Position numbers and translations under genes: made by a program
The notes under the pieces: generated by a model
Told to the model about the DNA's origin: nothing
Databases searched by the model: none
What the model saw: the letters and a program-made list of their open reading frames with translations, nothing else
Part shown: piece after piece, positions 8,901 to 17,897 of the stretch
Layout of the letters: the number at the start of each line of letters is the position of its first letter
Numbering within the stretch: the stretch's first letter is position 1
Source: Mucilaginibacter boryungensis
GTDB lineage: Bacteria; Bacteroidota; Bacteroidia; Sphingobacteriales; Sphingobacteriaceae
Direction: 5' to 3'
DNA: 64,000 bases
Assembly (NCBI RefSeq): GCF_015221995.1
Contig: NZ_JADFFM010000001.1
Span: 930,001 to 994,000, forward strand

Positions 8901-9149
8901 GCCAATGTAACAAACCCCTTCTTTATTTATGCACCTATCCGCAAGCAAAGTTTCTCGGTACCCGATGCGGAATCAGGGTATAATTATAACACAAACGGAG
9001 GTGCTTCTACTAATCCTGCCGATCCTTCAGCAAGCGGTAATATTGGAGGGACAAATTCCGGCACAGGCGGTACTAACTTCCGTGGGGTTGGCATAAATGC
9101 AAGCGAACAAACACGGGATTTCATTATTGGGATTAATGCAAGATTTTAA
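5985..9149 (+). CDS. susC: SusC/RagA family TonB-dependent outer-membrane transporter
   Basis: The 1054-residue protein begins at ATG 5985 with a signal peptide ending LTLFAQ. Then come a carboxypeptidase-D regulatory-like domain (VTLHGKVVDEKGEPLIGATV), a TonB-box-like VVVVGYGTLKREDVTG, a plug domain with NIKSVDVLKGASATAIYGSRA, and a long beta-barrel ending in aromatic NARF. This is the standard SusC layout and size. It imports oligosaccharides across the outer membrane with energy from TonB, with the SusD partner encoded 17 bases downstream. Locus content points to xylo-oligosaccharides. A TTG at 5973 would add only four residues and is not preferred. Confidence 0.95.
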   Translation: MQKLQLINLWKFFLVTVSVNLISLTLFAQTVTLHGKVVDEKGEPLIGATVKIAGTTTAATANIRGEFALTVPASTSKVTVSFIGYTDFVKTLTKGVTNLGTITLVSSTSNLNEVVVVGYGTLKREDVTGTVATVDAKVLKEIPASNVFDQLKGRVAGLDVVTGTNGPVITIRGNRSIGAAPGVDGPLIVLDGQPFYNSIENIDPNNIKSVDVLKGASATAIYGSRASGGVILITTNRGRVGQTITSYDSYYAVNKIEGDLKMLNGTQFAQLITDATQGALLQNNQTVNNYFLTTIEKQALAEGVSSDYPALLLQNAFTWDQNLRVTGGTERTQFNVGAGFRTNNTVERNNNYTRRMALNVALDHKINNYIKFGLSTQTTLRLINSGGAGQLQQARYISPLTYPYAPDGSINPTPQSDQIDGTFVNPLLPGSKPDQYYNYTRGFVSNNILYGEITPVNHLKYRYTVNYNYSQSLQGTYNGINGADLTTIAKTNASTTNNYSYRLNQEHLLTYDNVFARKHSVNFVAGFTNELAHTENSNISATGIPEDANKNSNLGLAQTVSNVGGSFSEQGLVSYVGRLNYAFDHKYDLTATIRSDANSALAEGHQRTTYPSVGLGWVISNERFMKKYDFIDNLKLRGGYGETSTITTISPYTTLGQLNAVKYQFGSVSAGDAQGVLVSTLVNPTLTWQRSAEYNLALDFAVFRSRLTGSVEVYKTRTTGLILPNILPVTTGARSQITNLGTSEDRGLEISLSSINLQNARGINWSTDFNIAFSREKVVYLPNGGLSNINSGEFVGQPLNVIYDVKKLGIWQTSEATQAAVYGQKPGSIKVEDFNNDGKINSDDDQIIGHFNPNYSFGLSNRVSYKNFDLSLVIQGRMGFTTVVPYVSSSNSSTNGWQYLNQGRHNQPVLDYWTPTNPTNAFPEPNSYAPVPYYSTLQYYDGSFIRAKSINLGYNLPGNLLKKIGMSSLRIYANVTNPFFIYAPIRKQSFSVPDAESGYNYNTNGGASTNPADPSASGNIGGTNSGTGGTNFRGVGINASEQTRDFIIGINARF

Positions 9150-9166
9150 TTATAACAGTGTGAGCT

Positions 9167-11149
9167 ATGAAAATATTAAATAAAAACAGTTTTACTATTG
9201 CTGCGGCAATAATATTAACATCAGTTACAGGCTGTAAAAAGCTACTGGTTGAACAGCCGCGGTCTGGTCTTTACCCCGATTATTTTTCAACCGCGGGTGG
9301 TGTTCAGGCCGCTGTAACCGGCGTCTATCAGGATTTAAGGGGTGCTTTCTCTGGCGAAGGCCTTGTGTATTTTTATGATGGTACCGATGAAAACATACCC
9401 GGCGGCAGCGCGGGTACCAATCCGCCATTATACAATTCCTTTAAAGGGATCACAGCTTCAAACGGGCCGGATATAACAGGGTTATATATAGATATTAACA
9501 CCCTTAACGGCGTTTTTCAAAACTCGGCGTTAATTACTGACCCTACAGCGCGGACCCAATTTGTTGCACAGGCTAAGTTTTTACGCGGGTTCATTTACTT
9601 TTGGCTGGTGCAAACATATGGTGGTGTTACTGCTACTCAAAAAAGCGGCATCCCCCTGCATCTTACCTTTAATACACAGGCAGCATCTGCCGATGCACCT
9701 GCAAAATTGAGCGACATTTATAATGCTATTATACAGGATTTTACAGATGCCGCAACAGGCTTGCCTAATACTATTACCAGTTCAAACCCATTTTCGGCAG
9801 CGGGTATTGGTAAAAGCGCTACTGCTGCAACAGCTAAAGCGTTTTTAGCTAAAGCCTATCTTACCCGTGGCTATACCGAAGCAAAACAAAGTACCGATTT
9901 TCAGCAAGCGGCAGATATAACCGCCCAGCTGATAACTAATAAAGCAACCTACGGACTTGACCTATGGCAGGACTATTGGGATGAACATAAACCCGCAAAT
10001 GATTATGGCAAAGAAAATTTATTTGCTATTGATTATGGTATTTCAGACCCCTTGTATTCAAACTATACCCAACAGGGTTCCGGTGGTTACGGTATTAACC
10101 AGTTATATGTATTGGCCCGTTTTAACTACGTAGGGCCGGGGGTAGATAATGTCCCGGGTGTTGATGCGGTGCCGCAAAAAATGGGCGGTAGTGCAGGCAT
10201 GGTGCGCGATGTTTATAATGGCCGCCCTTATGTGCGCTTAGCCCCAAATAAACCTTATACAATGGATGTGGCCTTTGCCGACCAGATACATGACACCCGG
10301 TACGACGCTACCTTCCAAACTTATTGGATATGTACAAATCCAAACGTAAGCGCAGGGCTTAAAAGTGACAGGGTTACCTCAAAAGGTAAGCTGATACCTA
10401 CTACATCATCTATTCCTCCGGCTGGTTCGCCACTTAGTGCTGCCCCGGGGCAAGCCGCATATATAACACCAATGGATGGCGATACTGCTATCCTGATGCC
10501 AAGTGCTGATGTTTCTATGGCCCGCCGGGACGCTTTTAAAGGTTTAATAGTTACTCCAAAGCAGTTTAACAGCGTTATTTTCCCAACCGTTAAAAAGTTT
10601 GATGACCCAAAGCGTACAGGTATCCTTGATTTCTCCAGTCGACCAATTATATTGATGCGCTTTTCAGAAGTTTACCTGATGAATGCTGAGGCTAACTATA
10701 TGCTGGGTAATATACCTAATGCTGCAACCTCATTAAATGTTATACGTCAAAGGGCTGCTTACCGTACTACGGATGATGCCAACCTTACAGCAAAAAATCA
10801 GTTTTATGTTACTTCGGCTACTATGGGTGCCGCTAATACTGCTAATGCTGCTGCTATGGCTTTAACCCCGGCACAATTGGCGCAATTGGCTATACCTAAC
10901 AATACCACTACACCGGGAACTTTGTGCGGTATGGACTTAATATTAGACGAATATTCCCGTGAATTTTATGGCGACCCGCGCCGCTGGTACGACCTGGTAA
11001 GGACCCAACAGTTGGTAAGGCGTAATAAAATGTATAATGCTGTTGGTGGCCCGAATGTGCAGGATTATCACGCACGCTGGCCAATCCCTCAGGGATTAAT
11101 AAATGCAGTGCTAACAGGCCCGGCATATCCACAAAACAACGGTTATTAA
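9167..11149 (+). CDS. susD: RagB/SusD family nutrient-uptake lipoprotein
   Basis: The 660-residue surface lipoprotein has signal and lipobox SVTGC with Cys23, followed by the SusD start KKLLVEQPRSGLYPDYFST. TPR-like helical segments such as FLRGFIYFWLVQTYGG and AKAFLAKAYLTRGY follow. The C-terminal DEYSREFYGDPRRWYDLVR is a hallmark of the family. It is longer than classic SusD (about 550 residues). It forms the lid of the SusC transporter and binds glycan. A strong terminator at 11165-11194 closes the susC-susD unit. Confidence 0.95.
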   Translation: MKILNKNSFTIAAAIILTSVTGCKKLLVEQPRSGLYPDYFSTAGGVQAAVTGVYQDLRGAFSGEGLVYFYDGTDENIPGGSAGTNPPLYNSFKGITASNGPDITGLYIDINTLNGVFQNSALITDPTARTQFVAQAKFLRGFIYFWLVQTYGGVTATQKSGIPLHLTFNTQAASADAPAKLSDIYNAIIQDFTDAATGLPNTITSSNPFSAAGIGKSATAATAKAFLAKAYLTRGYTEAKQSTDFQQAADITAQLITNKATYGLDLWQDYWDEHKPANDYGKENLFAIDYGISDPLYSNYTQQGSGGYGINQLYVLARFNYVGPGVDNVPGVDAVPQKMGGSAGMVRDVYNGRPYVRLAPNKPYTMDVAFADQIHDTRYDATFQTYWICTNPNVSAGLKSDRVTSKGKLIPTTSSIPPAGSPLSAAPGQAAYITPMDGDTAILMPSADVSMARRDAFKGLIVTPKQFNSVIFPTVKKFDDPKRTGILDFSSRPIILMRFSEVYLMNAEANYMLGNIPNAATSLNVIRQRAAYRTTDDANLTAKNQFYVTSATMGAANTANAAAMALTPAQLAQLAIPNNTTTPGTLCGMDLILDEYSREFYGDPRRWYDLVRTQQLVRRNKMYNAVGGPNVQDYHARWPIPQGLINAVLTGPAYPQNNGY

Positions 11150-11164
11150 TTATTAGCCATCACT

Positions 11165-11194
11165 AAGCTGCCCGGAAACCCCGGGCAGCTTTTT
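11165..11194 (+). terminator. Intrinsic terminator after susD
   Basis: Stem AAGCTGCCCGG / CCGGGCAGCTT with a five-base loop, followed by a T run. It lies 16 bases after the susD stop and separates susCD from the acetylesterase gene. Confidence 0.85.
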
Positions 11195-11278
11195 AATTCA
11201 ACTTACTAATTATTGTACTTAACTAACAATAATTAAGCGTTTTTATCTCGTTTTCATCAAAATTAAAAATTGACCAAT

Positions 11279-13252
11279 ATGAATCGAAAGTTGTTCGGTT
11301 TGCCGGTTGTATTCCTGCTGCTTGTACTTTTTAAATCGCCGGTTTTTGCAAATATCAGGCTGCCGCAATTAGTAAGCGACCATATGGTATTACAACGCGG
11401 TATCAAATTAAAAATATGGGGATGGGCAACGCCGGGCGAAAAGGTAAATATTGCATTTAATGGTACAAAAATGCATACGGTAACCGGCCCCGATGGCAAA
11501 TGGCTGATCAATTTACCCGCAATGAAAGCAGGGGGCCCGTATGCTATGTATATTAAAGGGAATAATGAAATTAAATTAAGCGATATTCTAATTGGTGATG
11601 TTTGGTTTTGCTCGGGCCAATCAAATATGGTATTGGCAATGGAGCGCTTAAAAGAAAAATACCCGGAAGAAGTAACCCATGATAACTTCCCCGAGATCAG
11701 GAACTTCTTTGTACCAACCAAGTCAGACGTTACCAAAGAATATGATGACCTGCCTCCCGGTAAATGGACTGCCGCTACAGGACAAGGTATACTGGAATTT
11801 GGCGGTGTTACGTATTTTTTTGCCAAACAACTCTATCAAAAATATCGTGTACCCATTGGTATCATTAACTCAAGCGTAGGCGGGGTGCCTATAGAAGCTT
11901 GGATGAGCGCGGATGGGTTTAAGGACTTTCCGGCTGATCTGGCTTTGATCAAAAATTTCAGGGACACGGCTTATATGAATAATCTGAACAGGCAAGTTGA
12001 AAAGGCCCGTGGTAATTTTCAGCGGCCCGTGGTTGAACCGGATAAAGGCACAAGCGGCCCGGTAAAATGGACCGACCCTGCTTATGTGCCGCAAAACTGG
12101 CACCCGTTCTGGTTGCCCGGTTATTGGGCAGATCAGGGGGTACGGGGGTTAAATGGCATACTTTATTTCCGTAAGGAAATAGAAGTGCCTGCAAGCATGA
12201 CAGGTGTGCCTGCCAAGCTATTTCTTGGCAGGATAATAGACGCTGATTCTACTTTCGTAAACGGGCGGTTTGTAGGAAATATTACCTATCAATACCCGCC
12301 GCGGCGGTATGATGTCCCTGCCGGGCTTTTAGAACCGGGTAAAAACGTCATTATTGTAAAAGTTATCAATACGGCAGGTAAGGGTGGGTTTGTACCGGAG
12401 AAGAATTATTCCTTAAACGCCAACGGACAGCGGCTGGACCTGCGCGGCGAATGGACCTACCAGGTAGGCCAGGTGCAACCCCGACTTAGCTTTGACGGAT
12501 TCAGAAACAATAATGGCCCGAGGCCGATAATTGCCCAAAATGCACCAACAGGTTTATATAATACCATGGCTGCACCGGCAATTAATTTTGCTATAAAAGG
12601 GTTCATATGGTACCAGGGCGAAGCGAACACCAGTAAGCCCAAAGAATATGCCAAACTATTACCTGCGTTAATTGCCGACTGGCGAAACAAATGGGGCGAG
12701 GGCAATATCCCCTTCCTGTATGCGCAGTTGCCAAATTTTATGGAAGCCGATTATTCTCCTGAAGAAAGCGATTGGGCGCAATTAAGACAAAGGCAGTTAG
12801 AGGGCTTGGCTGTACCTAATACAGGTATGGCGGTAACTATTGATGCTGGCGAATGGAACGACATACACCCGGTGGATAAAAAGGATGTAGGTGAACGTTT
12901 AGCCCTTTGGGCGCAACATTTGGCCTATGGCACTAAGGAAATGGTTTACTCGGGCCCAATTTACCAGTCTTCAAAAGTTGAGGGCAATAAAATGGTACTG
13001 ACTTTCAGTAATACCGGAAGCGGCTTGGTAGTTAAAGGCGGCGGGGACCTTTATTATTTTGCAATAGCAGGGGCCGATAAAAAGTACGTGTGGGCAAAAG
13101 CAAGGATAGAAGGTAATAAGGTAATTGTATGGAATGATACTATCGCAAACCCTGTCTCGGTCCGTTACGCCTGGGCTGATAATCCCCAAGGGGCGAATTT
13201 ATATAATAAAGAAGGGTTGCCGGCCTCACCTTTCGAAACTGATGATAACTGA
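11279..13252 (+). CDS. SGNH-hydrolase acetylesterase (sialate O-acetylesterase family) with inserted jelly-roll domain
   Basis: The 657-residue exported enzyme has a signal peptide ending in KSPVFAN. The SGNH core is split. Block I, DVWFCSGQSNM, has nucleophile Ser115. The inserted segment at about 285-385 (ILYFRKEIEVPASM..DADSTFVNGRFVG) resembles a GH2-type sugar-binding sandwich. GFIWYQGEANT follows, then WNDIHPVDKKD with Asp528 and His530. It probably removes acetyl groups from xylan or its oligomers, given the surrounding enzymes; sialic acid is an unlikely target here. The ATG at 11279 is preferred to a TTG at 11270. Confidence 0.85.
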   Translation: MNRKLFGLPVVFLLLVLFKSPVFANIRLPQLVSDHMVLQRGIKLKIWGWATPGEKVNIAFNGTKMHTVTGPDGKWLINLPAMKAGGPYAMYIKGNNEIKLSDILIGDVWFCSGQSNMVLAMERLKEKYPEEVTHDNFPEIRNFFVPTKSDVTKEYDDLPPGKWTAATGQGILEFGGVTYFFAKQLYQKYRVPIGIINSSVGGVPIEAWMSADGFKDFPADLALIKNFRDTAYMNNLNRQVEKARGNFQRPVVEPDKGTSGPVKWTDPAYVPQNWHPFWLPGYWADQGVRGLNGILYFRKEIEVPASMTGVPAKLFLGRIIDADSTFVNGRFVGNITYQYPPRRYDVPAGLLEPGKNVIIVKVINTAGKGGFVPEKNYSLNANGQRLDLRGEWTYQVGQVQPRLSFDGFRNNNGPRPIIAQNAPTGLYNTMAAPAINFAIKGFIWYQGEANTSKPKEYAKLLPALIADWRNKWGEGNIPFLYAQLPNFMEADYSPEESDWAQLRQRQLEGLAVPNTGMAVTIDAGEWNDIHPVDKKDVGERLALWAQHLAYGTKEMVYSGPIYQSSKVEGNKMVLTFSNTGSGLVVKGGGDLYYFAIAGADKKYVWAKARIEGNKVIVWNDTIANPVSVRYAWADNPQGANLYNKEGLPASPFETDDN

Positions 13253-13500
13253 TCAATTAAACTATCTAAACCACAGGTATATTGATCAAATAGCCAAAAG
13301 TGATAACCGCATAAATTGAACAAATTTTACTTACATTTAAACATTTGTAGTATAACATATCGTTAACCAAAAAATATATTTGTCATATTAACCAATTAAA
13401 AACAAGAGCATTTGTGGCAGTAGATAGCATTATCTTTCCGTTTAAATGTTTTGTTTGAACCGATGCAACCGTTGGCAATAGTCACGTTTAAACTCAGAAG

Positions 13501-16500
13501 ATGTTAAAAAGATTTGTATGTGGTAGGCACTGGTCAGTTGTGACATTGTTACTGCTTGTTTTGCAGCAATCCTTCGGCCAAAAGAGTCTTAATTTTACAA
13601 AACTTACCACCAAAAACGGGCTCTCCTCTAATACCGTCAATGTTATTTTGCAGGATAGTAACGGGCTGATGTGGTTTGGGACGGGAGATGGCTTAAATAA
13701 ATTCGACGGGACTAATTTCACGGTTTATAATCACGATATACGCGATAGTGCCAGTATTCCCGGTAACGAAGTGAATGCATTGTTAGAGGACAGATCAGGA
13801 AAAATATGGATAGGGACAAATGCAGGAGGGGTAGTTTATTATGATCCAAAGCAGGACTCCTTCGTCGCTTTTAAAGCTGGTGGCACGTGGCCGGATTATA
13901 AAACAACACCGGTAACATCTTTATATGAAGATCATTTGGGTAATATATGGATGGGGAGCTACAGTAACCTAAAGATACTTAACCCACATACAGGTAAACT
14001 AACGCAGGTGGACATGCAGCAGTTAAATCCGCGCCGGTTGAACCTGTTTTTGGTTTTATCCCTGTTCGAAGATAAGCAGCACCGGATGTGGATAGGTACC
14101 AATGATGGCCTGGTACTGTACAATGCTGAACGCACTACATTTAAGCGGTTTATCCATCAGGATACCGACCCTAACAGCATTAGCAGCAACTCCATTAAAT
14201 CTATAGCGCAGGATAACGAGGGCCGTTTATTTTTCGGGACAACAAATGGTTTAAACATGCTTCAGCCCGATGGGAAAAGCTTTCGGGTTTTTCATCATTC
14301 AGATAAAGAAGTAACCTCAATTACCAGTGACCTTATCTATTCTGTAGTACCCGTACCCGGCGGAAAAATTTGGGTTGGTACTGAAGAAGGACTGAATATT
14401 TTAGATTGTAAAACATTTACTTTTAACAGCATTCAGCCCAATCGCCGGAATGTTTTTGGGCTTAGCAATAAATCTGTAAGAAGTATCTGCATTGCCCGGA
14501 AGGGGATCACCTGGATCGGGACTTATCAAGGCGGGGTTAATAAATATGACCCAAACCTGGCCCTTTTTAACCTGAAACATGGCGCCCCGTTTGATCCCCT
14601 GGGACTTTCCTCACCAATTGTTACCTCGTTTGCAGATTACAAAGGTCAGGGGGCATTTGTTGGTACCGATGGCGGTGGCCTGCATTTTTTTAACCGCAGT
14701 ACAGGTCTTTTTAAACATTTCGATATCAACAGCCGCATTCATCGTGCCGGTACGCCTTTATCTATCCTTGCGCTGGAACTGGGTTTGGATAATAAATTAT
14801 GGATAGGGACCTTCCAAAACGGGCTTTTTCTTTACGATCCTCAAACTAATCATTACAAGCAGTACCTGTCTGGCCCGGCGCCCTATAATATTAACATGAA
14901 CGATATCTTCTGCGTGAAGCAGGACAGTAAGGGGCTGGTGTGGATCGGGACAAACGGCGAGGGGGTCGATATTTTCAATCCCAAAGACCAGACATTTACC
15001 AGATACAACAACCATCCGCGAAATAAGGGCGAATTTGCCATGCCTATTAACGGTTATTTACGTGCAATTGCAGAAGACAAAAACGGGGATATGTGGCTGG
15101 GCTCGTATGGTACAGGGCTCGCTGTTTTTCATCGCGCCGACCGCAGTTTTACACATTATGATAAAGCCAACAGCAAACTTTCTGATAATGTGATACTAAG
15201 TATATTACATGACAGGGCAGGTAATACCTGGGTTGGCACCAATGGCGGCGGTCTGAATTTTTTTGATAAAAACACCCGCCAGTTCACCCAAATTGATGAA
15301 ACGAATGGCTTGCTGAACGATATTGTTTACAAGATATTAGAGGATAACGATGGCCTGATATGGGTAAGTACGGATAGAGGAATAAGTAGTATCGACCCTA
15401 AAACTCGTAAAGTAAGAAGTTTCACCAAACATAATGGCGTGCAGGACAGTCCTTTTATCGTAGGCTCAGGGATGAAAGCATCGACAGGTGAACTATATTT
15501 TGGGGGGCAGGATGGGTTTAATTATTTTTTACCGGCCATTTTGCCTGTAAATAACGATATGCCATCTGTACTATTAACAGACCTGAAAATAGCTAACCGC
15601 ACAGTACTGCCGGGTGAAACTTCGCCTATTCACGAGCAGATAGGTTTTGCCAAAGATGTGCGGCTTGCTTATGGTCAAAACTTTTCAATCAGCTATGTGG
15701 CACTTAATTATACTGCTCCGCAGCAAAACCGGTATTCGTATAAACTATCGGGGTTCGATCCCGACTGGAATTTTGTAGGCACCGTAAAGACAGCTTATTA
15801 TACCAACCTCGACCCTGGCGATTACACTTTCCAGGTACGGACAAATAACGCTGAAGGAAAATGGAGCGCGCAGCCGACTACTATACATATCCATGTACTT
15901 CCGCCTATCTGGCGTACTAAATTTGCATATTTTCTCTATCTCGTTTCATTTTTGGGATTATTATGGTATATCCGGCATCGGGGTATCCGGAAAATAAAAC
16001 TCAGGCTTGCGCTGGAGCAGGAAAAGATTAATGCCAGGCGGCAAGTTGAACAGGAGCGCCGTGAAGCTGAGCGGATACACGAACTTGATGGCTTGAAAAT
16101 AAAGTTCCTTACCAATTTAAGCCATGAATTCAGGACACCGATCTCGTTACTTTTGGCCCCTGCTGATAAACTGTTATCCCTTCAGAATGATCCGGCCATA
16201 GCTAACCAGGTAAAGATGATCCGACGGAATGCCCGCAGACTGCTTAATCTGGTCAATCAATTGCTCGACTTTAGAAAAATGGAGGAACAGGAATTGAAGC
16301 TTAATCTTTCAGAAGGGGATATTATTTCCTTTGTTCAGGAAGCTGCCGAGTCTTTCCAGGACCTATCCGAACGGAAAAAGATAGCATTGATTGTAGAGAG
16401 CGATGTTCCCTGTTTGGCATCGGTTTTTGACCACGATAAAATTGAACGGATCATTTTTAACCTGCTATCAAACGCTTTTAAATTTACCAGCGAAGGGGGG

Positions 16501-17682
16501 GCCATCCGGTTAAAAATGTCAGTAGAGCAAAATGAGGTTCCCGATATGGTTACATTTTGCCTGGCTATTTCTGATACCGGGATAGGTATTGAGCCCGAAT
16601 TAAAAGATCAGATCTTCGAACGGTTTTTCCAGGACAGCAGTACAGCATTAGTATTAAACCAGGGAAGCGGTATCGGGCTGTCCATAACTAAGGAATTTGT
16701 ACAATTGCATGGCGGTGAAATTAAAGTTGAGAGCGAACGGGGTACTGGCAGTACTTTTTATTTAAAATTGCCCTTAGTTGTCAACCAGGCTGATTTTACA
16801 GGTAGTAGCCAGGAATTTGAGCAAACGCATCAAAATCCGTTAGCTAAAGCAATACCCAACGGCCAGGAACAGACGATGTTAAAAAATCAAATGGCTACAG
16901 TCCTTTTAGTGGAAGATAACGAGGAGTTCCGGTTTTATTTAAAAGATAGCTTGCAAGCCTATTACCATATTGTGGAAGCTGCTAACGGCAAAGAGGGATG
17001 GCAAAAGGCATTGGCCATTCATCCGCACCTGGTAGTGAGCGATGTAAGTATGCCGTATATGAATGGTATAGAACTTAGTCACAAAATAAAATCGGATAAG
17101 CGGACCAGCTATATACCGGTTATCCTGCTCACGGCCATCAATGGCGAGGAGAACCAGATTATGGGGTTGGAAGCTGGGGCTAATGATTACCTTACAAAGC
17201 CATTTAATTTTGAAATACTGAATACCAAAATTAAAAACCTGTTATTATACAACCGTTCGCTTAAAGATACTTATTCACGACAAATAAATGTGGTTGGGAA
17301 AGAAATAGAAATTGAATCAACTGATGCGAAACTGCTGAATAACATTGTTAAATATATAGATGAAAAGCTAAATAACCCCGAGCTTTCAGTAGAAGATTTA
17401 AGCAGGCACGTAGGGATGAGCAGGGGTTCGCTTTACCATAAACTACTGGAGATGACGGGCCTTACCCCCATCGAATACATCCGTTCGGTAAAACTGGACA
17501 GGGCAGCCGAGTTCCTTGAAAAAAGCGACTATAACGTAGCCCAAATTGCCTATATGACTGGCTTTGGCACACCAAGTTATTTTTCCCGACTTTTTAAAGC
17601 AAAATACAATGTTTTGCCTTCAGAATATATTCATGCCAAACGTAAAGACACTAAGATAAAACCTGAAACTACTACGGTTTGA
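13501..17682 (+). CDS. Hybrid two-component system regulator (HTCS), histidine kinase/response regulator/AraC
   Basis: The 1393-residue protein has every HTCS part in one chain. Signal segment at 1-27, ending SFGQ. Periplasmic two-propeller Reg_prop repeats to about 700 (many GLMWFGTGDGLNKF-like blades). A Y_Y_Y domain (YKLSGFDPDWNFVGT). A membrane helix at about 807-824. HisKA with SHEFRTP (His875) and an HATPase_c domain with GSGIGLSI. A receiver with Asp1181 in VVSDVSMPYM. A C-terminal AraC HTH with GFGTPSYFSRLFK. It probably senses a xylan-derived oligosaccharide and activates the locus in whose middle it is encoded. Confidence 0.95.
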   Translation: MLKRFVCGRHWSVVTLLLLVLQQSFGQKSLNFTKLTTKNGLSSNTVNVILQDSNGLMWFGTGDGLNKFDGTNFTVYNHDIRDSASIPGNEVNALLEDRSGKIWIGTNAGGVVYYDPKQDSFVAFKAGGTWPDYKTTPVTSLYEDHLGNIWMGSYSNLKILNPHTGKLTQVDMQQLNPRRLNLFLVLSLFEDKQHRMWIGTNDGLVLYNAERTTFKRFIHQDTDPNSISSNSIKSIAQDNEGRLFFGTTNGLNMLQPDGKSFRVFHHSDKEVTSITSDLIYSVVPVPGGKIWVGTEEGLNILDCKTFTFNSIQPNRRNVFGLSNKSVRSICIARKGITWIGTYQGGVNKYDPNLALFNLKHGAPFDPLGLSSPIVTSFADYKGQGAFVGTDGGGLHFFNRSTGLFKHFDINSRIHRAGTPLSILALELGLDNKLWIGTFQNGLFLYDPQTNHYKQYLSGPAPYNINMNDIFCVKQDSKGLVWIGTNGEGVDIFNPKDQTFTRYNNHPRNKGEFAMPINGYLRAIAEDKNGDMWLGSYGTGLAVFHRADRSFTHYDKANSKLSDNVILSILHDRAGNTWVGTNGGGLNFFDKNTRQFTQIDETNGLLNDIVYKILEDNDGLIWVSTDRGISSIDPKTRKVRSFTKHNGVQDSPFIVGSGMKASTGELYFGGQDGFNYFLPAILPVNNDMPSVLLTDLKIANRTVLPGETSPIHEQIGFAKDVRLAYGQNFSISYVALNYTAPQQNRYSYKLSGFDPDWNFVGTVKTAYYTNLDPGDYTFQVRTNNAEGKWSAQPTTIHIHVLPPIWRTKFAYFLYLVSFLGLLWYIRHRGIRKIKLRLALEQEKINARRQVEQERREAERIHELDGLKIKFLTNLSHEFRTPISLLLAPADKLLSLQNDPAIANQVKMIRRNARRLLNLVNQLLDFRKMEEQELKLNLSEGDIISFVQEAAESFQDLSERKKIALIVESDVPCLASVFDHDKIERIIFNLLSNAFKFTSEGGAIRLKMSVEQNEVPDMVTFCLAISDTGIGIEPELKDQIFERFFQDSSTALVLNQGSGIGLSITKEFVQLHGGEIKVESERGTGSTFYLKLPLVVNQADFTGSSQEFEQTHQNPLAKAIPNGQEQTMLKNQMATVLLVEDNEEFRFYLKDSLQAYYHIVEAANGKEGWQKALAIHPHLVVSDVSMPYMNGIELSHKIKSDKRTSYIPVILLTAINGEENQIMGLEAGANDYLTKPFNFEILNTKIKNLLLYNRSLKDTYSRQINVVGKEIEIESTDAKLLNNIVKYIDEKLNNPELSVEDLSRHVGMSRGSLYHKLLEMTGLTPIEYIRSVKLDRAAEFLEKSDYNVAQIAYMTGFGTPSYFSRLFKAKYNVLPSEYIHAKRKDTKIKPETTTV

Positions 17683-17897
17683 TCATATTGATCCGAAGTT
17701 AATATCTGGTATCTTGATAAAAGCATAATCTGGCCGTTAATCTCTGAAAATATTGACGCATGAACATTTATGACATGTTTTTGCAAAAAGCGAGCATACG
17801 AAATAACAATATCTGTTGAACTTAGCATTTTCCCGGCATCTATTTTTAAGGTAACCAATGATAGTGCCGTACGATTACCAATTATTTCGATCTTCTT

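Noticed and set aside
11263..11826. 187-codon open frame opposite the acetylesterase start
   Set aside because: The plus-strand frame has a signal peptide and the SGNH block, so the antisense frame is incidental.
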